NCBI GenBank assembly: GCA_018780365.1
Contig: JADMJR010000113.1
Span: forward strand, 1 to 47,260
From: Acidovorax sp.
GTDB lineage: Bacteria > Pseudomonadota > Gammaproteobacteria > Burkholderiales > Burkholderiaceae_C
Direction: 5' to 3'
DNA length: 47,260 nt
The notes beneath the pieces are model-generated. The model saw nothing but the letters and a program-made list of their open reading frames with translations. It made no database searches and was not told the origin of the DNA. The position numbers were made by a program, and so were the translations under genes. Position 1 is the first letter of the stretch; every line of letters starts with the position of its first letter. This document shows positions 42,432 through 47,260 of this stretch, piece by piece.

Positions 42432-42604
42432 GCGGGGCTCCAGTTGCAGGGAACAGAAAACGGACACACTGCCGTCACGGCGTATGTGTGGACCATTTTA
42501 GGTCTTTCAAGCCGCCAGGCCACTCTTATTCCCCCTCACGGCCATGGAATCAGCACGGACTTTGCCGCCGTATTTCACGGATTCTTGACCTGAGGCAGGC
42601 CTGC

Positions 42605-43267
42605 TCAGGCCGACTTTTTGAGTCCCATACCCACCAAAAAGGTCTCCGAGGACTTGTCTCGCGAGGCCTTGGGCTTCAAAGGCTTCACCACCTTGAAGGT
42701 CTGCTTGAACAAAGTCACCAGATCGCTGTAGCCGCTGCCATGAAACAGCTTGACCACCAGCGCGCCATCCGGTTTCAAATGGTTGCACGCAAAATCCACC
42801 GCCAGCTCCACCAAGTGGGCTATGCGGGCCGCATCTGCCGACTCGATACCCGACAGATTGGGGGCCATGTCCGACACCACCACATCCACCACCCGGCCGT
42901 CGAGCGCCTGCTCCAGGCGCTCCAGCACCTCGGGCTCCCGAAAATCGCCATTGAGATAGGTGACGCCTTCGATGGGTTCCATCGGCAAAAGGTCCAGTGC
43001 GATGATCACGCCGTTGAGCTGCCCCGCTGCTGCGCCAGAAGGTGACATGCGACGGCGCAGGTACTGGCTCCAGGCGCCCGGTGTCGATCCCAAATCGACC
43101 ACGGTGTAGCCGGGCTTGATCAGCCCGAGTTGCTCATCGATCTCTTTGAGCTTGTAGGCGGCACGAGCGCGGTAGCCCTCTTTGTGCGCCAATTTGACAT
43201 AGGTGTCATTGACATGGTCATTGAGCCACGCCTTATTGACCTTCTTGCTTTGGGTTTTGACTTTCAT
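42605..43267 (-). CDS. rlmE: 23S rRNA 2'-O-methyltransferase RlmE
   Basis: 220 residues. [18 protein letters not shown] begins the Rossmann methyltransferase. SAM motif I is [15 protein letters not shown]. Catalytic K-D-K-E residues fall in the RARAAYKL segment, in [12 protein letters not shown], in [12 protein letters not shown] and in [11 protein letters not shown]. It methylates U2552 of 23S rRNA late in 50S assembly and is heat-shock linked in E. coli (FtsJ/RrmJ). It lies 173 bp upstream of ftsH on the same strand and is divergent from yhbY with only 32 bp between them. Confidence 0.96.
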   Translation of the reverse strand: MKVKTQSKKVNKAWLNDHVNDTYVKLAHKEGYRARAAYKLKEIDEQLGLIKPGYTVVDLGSTPGAWSQYLRRRMSPSGAAAGQLNGVIIALDLLPMEPIEGVTYLNGDFREPEVLERLEQALDGRVVDVVVSDMAPNLSGIESADAARIAHLVELAVDFACNHLKPDGALVVKLFHGSGYSDLVTLFKQTFKVVKPLKPKASRDKSSETFLVGMGLKKSA

Positions 43268-43299
43268 TACTTTTTTCTTCCTGCCTCGATAATACGGCC

Positions 43300-43773
43300 A
43301 TGCCCCAAATTCAACTGACTCCCGCAGAGCGCCGGGAACAACGCGCCAATGCCCACCACCTGGACCCGGTCGTCCTGATCGGCGGCGATGGCCTTACCCC
43401 TGCCGTCCAAAAGGAGATCGACGCCGCGCTGAACGCCCACGGGCTGATCAAGGTGCGCGTTTTCAACGACGACCGCACCGCCCGCGAGCTGATGTACCAG
43501 CAACTCACGGCCGATCTCAACGCTGCCCCCATCCAGCACATCGGCAAGCTGCTGGTGCTGTGGCGCCCCCAACCTGTCAAGGAGCGCACCGTCGATGAGG
43601 GCCGCATGCCCGGCCCGCGCGACGTCAAGGTCCTGAAGTACAGCAAGCGCGGCGGCCAGCGCCCCGAGATCAAGCAACTGCGCGTGCTGGGCAACCAGCG
43701 CCTCACTTCGGGTGGGCAGATCAAGCGCGCCAAGCCCAAACAAAAATCCATCAAGAAGCGCCAGGCGGACTGA
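43300..43773 (+). CDS. yhbY: YhbY/CRS1 RNA-binding protein
   Basis: 157 residues. Residues 6-100 form the CRS1/YhbY (CRM) domain: [39 protein letters not shown] and [16 protein letters not shown], with the G-x-x-G-like GGDG loop. E. coli YhbY (97 residues) binds pre-50S particles. The extra basic C-terminal tail ([15 protein letters not shown]) is common in betaproteobacterial members. Context beside rlmE fits ribosome assembly. Its stop shares a base with the next gene's ATG (TGATG). Confidence 0.92.
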   Translation: MPQIQLTPAERREQRANAHHLDPVVLIGGDGLTPAVQKEIDAALNAHGLIKVRVFNDDRTARELMYQQLTADLNAAPIQHIGKLLVLWRPQPVKERTVDEGRMPGPRDVKVLKYSKRGGQRPEIKQLRVLGNQRLTSGGQIKRAKPKQKSIKKRQAD

Positions 43774-44549
43774 TGAGCCCTGAAGCAGTCCCTGCAACCT
43801 TTGCAGCACCTGCCCGCAGTGCCCCCACCCGTCACATCCTTTGCATGAAGTGGGGCACGAAATACGGCCCCGAGTATGTCAACCGGCTGTATGCGATGGT
43901 CCGGCGGCATCTCGCTGGCGACTTCCGCTTCGTCTGCCTGACAGACAACAGCGCCGGCATCCGCAGCGAAGTGCAGTGCTTGCCCATCCCCCCACTGGAT
44001 CTGCCGCCTGGCATTCCCGAGCGGGGTTGGACCAAGCTGGCCACCTTCAGCCAGGACTTGCATGGCCTGAAGGGAACAGCTCTGTTCCTGGATGTGGACG
44101 TCGTCATCACAGGCAGCCTGGATGATTTTTTCACCCAGCCTGGTGAATTTCTAATCATCCATGACTACAAGCGCCCCTGGCGCATCACAGGCAATTCGTC
44201 GGTGTACCGCTTTGAACTGGGCACGCACCCTGATGTGTTGGAGCACTTTCGCGGGCATTTTGCTGAAATTCGCACCCAGTTCCGCAACGAGCAAGCCTAC
44301 CTGTCAGACTTCCTGCACCGCCAAGGCAAGCTCGCCTATTGGCCTGCGGCCTGGTGCCCGAGCTTCAAATACCATGGCATCCCGGGCTGGCCCACCAACT
44401 ACTGGCGTGCCCCCTTTGTGCCACCCGGTGCACGCATCGTGATTTTTCACGGGGAATGCAATCCGCCAGATGCGCTGGCAGGCCGGCGCAACCGGCGCTT
44501 TCGCTACATACGGCCCGCAACCTGGGTGGCGGAGCACTGGCACGAATGA
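43773..44549 (+). CDS. Putative glycosyltransferase with a DxD motif
   Basis: 258 residues. ILCMKWGTKYGPEYVNRLYAMVRRHL, then FRFVCLTDNSAGI, and TALFLDVDVVITGSLDDFF, in which DVD is the metal- and nucleotide-sugar-binding DxD. EQAYLSDFLHRQG and VIFHGECNPPDAL follow. The layout resembles retaining family 8 glycosyltransferases and related proteins found in surface polysaccharide loci. The substrate is unknown. It is translationally coupled to yhbY, which may be mere adjacency. No signal peptide or membrane segment is visible, so it is cytoplasmic. Confidence 0.75.
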   Translation: MSPEAVPATFAAPARSAPTRHILCMKWGTKYGPEYVNRLYAMVRRHLAGDFRFVCLTDNSAGIRSEVQCLPIPPLDLPPGIPERGWTKLATFSQDLHGLKGTALFLDVDVVITGSLDDFFTQPGEFLIIHDYKRPWRITGNSSVYRFELGTHPDVLEHFRGHFAEIRTQFRNEQAYLSDFLHRQGKLAYWPAAWCPSFKYHGIPGWPTNYWRAPFVPPGARIVIFHGECNPPDALAGRRNRRFRYIRPATWVAEHWHE

Positions 44550-44633
44550 CGGTTGCTGGCACAAGGCCTGACTACTCCACCGTGCCTCTAACCCCTGCTC
44601 GGTTCGCAGCCTCAACGGGCTGCTTCTCCATCC

Positions 44634-45107
44634 CTATTCCGCAGCGTCCATTTCGCCGTCTGACGGCAACTGCATCGCCCCAGGGCCTAAGGTGTGCCAC
44701 AACACCGCCGTTGCACAACACCACTGCAGCACGTACATCACCAACCCCACGCTGTGCCACAAGCGCAGATCTTGCCGGGCCACGATGCGTGGCGCCACAC
44801 CAAACTGGGAAAGCAGCGCGAGCAGCATGCCACCCAGCACAAAAAACATAGCAGCTTGTGCCCATAGATACTGCGCCAGGGCATGTTTTGGCCTGGAAAA
44901 CATCAACAGCAGCACACAGCAGACGACGGTGACCCAGGTCTGGGCCGCAAAAAGCTTGGCGGCCATGCTGCCGGCAATGGATGGAGACGGAAGGTGCACA
45001 AACAGCAGCGGCACGACCAGAAAGCCGATCGTGGTCAGACTGCCCCACCAGAGGGCAGCGACCAGAGCAGGAAGGCGGTGGCGCATATGCTGCCTGATAG
45101 TGCTCAC
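44634..45107 (-). CDS. DUF4149 (TMEM205-like) membrane protein
   Basis: 157 residues with four predicted membrane segments (about 12-36, 58-72, 80-102 and 118-140). The family signature is [36 protein letters not shown] near the N-terminus. Function is unknown. GTG 45107 is chosen because it overlaps the greA stop (GTGA); ATG 45086 is the alternative. The greA-DUF4149 pair is, as I recall, frequent in Burkholderiales. It is convergent with the glycosyltransferase gene. Confidence 0.85.
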   Translation of the reverse strand: MSTIRQHMRHRLPALVAALWWGSLTTIGFLVVPLLFVHLPSPSIAGSMAAKLFAAQTWVTVVCCVLLLMFSRPKHALAQYLWAQAAMFFVLGGMLLALLSQFGVAPRIVARQDLRLWHSVGLVMYVLQWCCATAVLWHTLGPGAMQLPSDGEMDAAE

Positions 45108-45580
45108 AGGTAGCTGACAGCCACCACCTCGTAGCGCCGGATGCCGCCGGGCGCCTGAACCTCCGCCGTATCGCCCTCCTCCTTGCCGATCAGCGCACGG
45201 GCGATGGGGCTGGAGATATTGATCAAGCCTTGCTTGAGGTCCGCTTCATCTTCGCCCACGATCTGGTACTTCACCGTATCGCCAGACTCCTCGTCTTCCA
45301 GTTCGACCGTGGCGCCAAAGACCACCTTGCCACCACCGTCCACACCGCTGGGGTCAATGACCTGTGCCACAGAGAGCTTGCCCTCGATCTCCTGAATGCG
45401 GCCCTCAATGAAACCCTGGCGATCCTTGGCCGCGTCGTAGTCGGCGTTTTCGCTCAGGTCGCCTTGCGCACGGGCTTCGGCGATCGCGGTGATCACGGCA
45501 GGCCGTTCCACGGTCTTGAGGCGGTGCAACTCCTCCTTGAGCTTTTCAGAGCCGCGCTTGGTAATCGGAATAGTGGCCAT
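45104..45580 (-). CDS. greA: Transcription elongation factor GreA
   Basis: 158 residues, like E. coli GreA. ATG 45580 gives [21 protein letters not shown]; upstream in-frame sequence is not GreA-like. The N-terminal coiled coil carries the acidic tip in [21 protein letters not shown] (D and E of DLSENADY), which reaches the RNA polymerase active site to stimulate transcript cleavage. The C-terminal FKBP-like domain ends [33 protein letters not shown]. It lies about 200 bp downstream of carB, the common carAB-greA order of betaproteobacteria. Confidence 0.97.
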   Translation of the reverse strand: MATIPITKRGSEKLKEELHRLKTVERPAVITAIAEARAQGDLSENADYDAAKDRQGFIEGRIQEIEGKLSVAQVIDPSGVDGGGKVVFGATVELEDEESGDTVKYQIVGEDEADLKQGLINISSPIARALIGKEEGDTAEVQAPGGIRRYEVVAVSYL

Positions 45581-45743
45581 TTGGTTGAGACTCCACAAAT
45601 CAAAACGGTGAAAGCGCAAAGCACTTCCACCGGTCAGCTGCCATGCCACACCCCGGAGCATGCCGGGTGATGTGAATGGCCAATCTACAAAAGGAAACCG
45701 CCGCACGTTGCCGCGCGGCGGTGTCTGGTCAAGGGCAGATTAT

Positions 45744-45760
45744 GCCGCTTTTACAGCGGC
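45744..45760 (-). promoter_or_regulatory. Small hairpin between carB and greA
   Basis: GCCGCT (45744-45749) and AGCGGC (45755-45760) make a six-base stem with loop TTTAC, 23 bp after the carB stop. There is no T run after it on the minus strand, so it is a weak candidate for a carB transcript end or processing site. Confidence 0.35.
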
Positions 45761-45782
45761 ACAAGCCACCATCAGGCCGCGA

Positions 45783-47260
45783 TTAAGCGACCAATTGGGC
45801 GTGCAGCTCTTGCACCGAGTACACATCGAGCTTGTCGAGGTACTTCATGCCTTCCACGGCCGCTTCGGCGCCGAAGATGGTGGTGAAGGTGGTGACACGG
45901 GCCAGCAACGACGAGGTACGGATCGCACGCGAATCGGCGATCGCATTGCGACGCTCTTCCACCGTGTTGATAACCATCACGATCTCGTTGTTCTTGATCA
46001 TGTCCACGATGTGCGGGCGGCCTTCGGTGACCTTGTTGACCAGCTTGACCGGCACACCAGCAGCCTCAATAGCCGCCGCTGTGCCCTTGGTCGCCACCAG
46101 ATCAAAGCCCAGAGCCACCAGCTGGCGAGCGATGTCCACCGCACGTGGCTTGTCGCTGTTCTTCACGGTGAGGAAGACACGGCCAGAGGTAGGCAGCTTG
46201 GTGCCAGCACCCATCTGACTCTTCACAAAGGCCTCGCCAAAAGTCTTGCCCACACCCATGACTTCGCCGGTGGACTTCATCTCGGGGCCGAGGATGGTGT
46301 CCACGCCGGGGAACTTGACGAACGGGAACACGGCCTCCTTCACGCTGAAGTAAGGCGGCGTCACTTCCTTGGTGATGCCTTGCGAAGCCAGGGTCTGGCC
46401 CGCCATGCAGCGCGCGGCCACCTTGGCCAGCTGGATGCCGGTGGCCTTGCTCACGAAGGGCACCGTGCGCGAGGCGCGCGGGTTCACTTCCAGCACGTAG
46501 ATCACGTCCTTGCCGTCGACTTCCTGGATGGCGAACTGCACGTTCATCAGGCCGACCACGCTCAGGCCTTGGGCCATGGCGGCGGTCTGGCGCTTGATCT
46601 CGTCGATGGTCGGCTGCGACAGGTAGTACGGCGGCAGCGAGCAGGCGGAGTCGCCGCTGTGCACGCCTGCCTGCTCGATGTGCTCCATCACGCCACCGAT
46701 GAAGGTGACGCCGGCAGAGTCGCGCACGCAGTCCACATCGCACTCGATGGCGTTGGAGAGGAAGCGGTCCAGCAGCACGGGCGAGTCGTTGCTCACCTTG
46801 ACGGCTTCGCGCATGTAGCGCTCCAGGTCGCGCTGCTCGTGCACGATTTCCATCGCGCGGCCACCCAGCACGTAGCTGGGGCGCACCACCAGGGGGTAGC
46901 CCAGGGCGGCGGCCTTTTCCAGGGCCTCGGGTTCGGTGCGCGCAGTCGCGTTGGGCGGCTGGCGCAGGCCGAGCTCGCCCAGCAGCTTTTGAAAACGCTC
47001 GCGGTCTTCGGCGGCATCGATCATGTCGGGGCTGGTGCCGATGATGGGCACGCCAGCGGCTTCCAGGCCCAGGGCCAGCTTCAGAGGCGTCTGGCCGCCG
47101 TACTGCACGATCACGCCGACCGGCTTTTCCTTGTCCACGATCTCCAGCACGTCCTCGAGCGTCACAGGCTCGAAGTACAGGCGGTCGGAGGTGTCGTAGT
47201 CGGTGGAGACGGTCTCGGGGTTGCAGTTGACCATGATGGTCTCGTAGCCGTCTTCGCGCA
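45783..47260 (-). CDS. carB: Carbamoyl-phosphate synthase large subunit, 3' part
   Basis: About 492 C-terminal codons; the gene continues past the right edge. The frame is open to the end of the window, and the ATG at 47234 is internal ([22 protein letters not shown]). The second ATP-grasp domain shows [45 protein letters not shown] and [20 protein letters not shown]. The last 140 residues are the MGS-like allosteric domain ([15 protein letters not shown]...). With CarA it makes carbamoyl phosphate for pyrimidines and arginine. No damage is seen. Confidence 0.97.
   Translation of the reverse strand, partial: REDGYETIMVNCNPETVSTDYDTSDRLYFEPVTLEDVLEIVDKEKPVGVIVQYGGQTPLKLALGLEAAGVPIIGTSPDMIDAAEDRERFQKLLGELGLRQPPNATARTEPEALEKAAALGYPLVVRPSYVLGGRAMEIVHEQRDLERYMREAVKVSNDSPVLLDRFLSNAIECDVDCVRDSAGVTFIGGVMEHIEQAGVHSGDSACSLPPYYLSQPTIDEIKRQTAAMAQGLSVVGLMNVQFAIQEVDGKDVIYVLEVNPRASRTVPFVSKATGIQLAKVAARCMAGQTLASQGITKEVTPPYFSVKEAVFPFVKFPGVDTILGPEMKSTGEVMGVGKTFGEAFVKSQMGAGTKLPTSGRVFLTVKNSDKPRAVDIARQLVALGFDLVATKGTAAAIEAAGVPVKLVNKVTEGRPHIVDMIKNNEIVMVINTVEERRNAIADSRAIRTSSLLARVTTFTTIFGAEAAVEGMKYLDKLDVYSVQELHAQLVA

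Noticed and set aside
1-47260. CRISPR arrays, tRNA and rRNA genes
   Set aside because: No regularly spaced repeats and no cloverleaf or rRNA-like sequence were noticed on reading either strand; a dedicated scan could still find a missed tRNA.

Overview
The window is about 47 kb of high-GC bacterial chromosome. Protein content and gene order (trxA-rho-rpmE2; pstSCAB-phoU-phoB-phoR next to ppx and ppk; glmM-folP-ftsH-rlmE with divergent yhbY; greA-carB) point to a betaproteobacterium of the order Burkholderiales, most likely family Comamonadaceae (Acidovorax-like). That placement is inference from gene order and protein style, not from a database search.

Region 1 (1-4033): the 5' part of dnaX (minus strand) and the divergent 4.5S SRP RNA gene ffs. 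A small integrative element of about 3.4 kb sits at the 3' end of ffs. A 17-bp direct repeat (654-670 and 4017-4033) marks its ends. It holds the N-terminal stump of a tyrosine-type integrase cut by an IS5-family insertion sequence, a serine resolvase with a res-like site beside it, and one AT-rich cargo gene of unknown function.

Region 2 (4115-17287): a minus-strand run of an AddB-like nuclease, an AddA-like helicase-nuclease and a BaiN/HI0933-type flavoprotein. Thioredoxin (trxA), rho, ribosomal protein L31 type B (rpmE2), a polytopic ArnT-like membrane protein and a MATE-family transporter follow on the plus strand.

Region 3 (17241-32093): a phosphate-response cluster. On the minus strand lie pstS-pstC-pstA-pstB-phoU-phoB-phoR. 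Divergent from pstS is ppx, followed by a small Lys/Ala/Pro-rich putative DNA-binding protein with a large dyad operator. Also on the minus strand are ppk-sixA and, upstream of them, a three-gene operon: olsB-like N-acyltransferase, PlcP/LpxH-like metallophosphoesterase and Agt-like glycosyltransferase. I read PhoB-box-like 7-4-7 repeats before pstS, ppx, ppk and the olsB-like operon. Together these suggest one Pho-controlled island joining phosphate import, polyphosphate turnover and replacement of membrane phospholipids by phosphorus-free lipids. The lipid part is the most interesting inference in the window.

Region 4 (32161-37472): two adjacent GGDEF-EAL proteins, one CHASE-PAS-PAS and one PAS-PAS, with similar catalytic halves, probably a tandem duplication.

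Region 5 (37516-47260): GNAT acetyltransferase, glmM, folP, ftsH (TTG start) and rlmE on the minus strand; yhbY and a glycosyltransferase on the plus strand; then a DUF4149 membrane protein, greA and the 3' part of carB on the minus strand.

A short dispersed repeat family (core GCGCTTAT-N7-GCGCTAG-N-AGCTAT, then TAGCA) appears between phoU and pstB, and copies or degraded relatives lie inside the MATE, AddA-like and folP coding sequences. I saw no tRNA, rRNA or CRISPR array.
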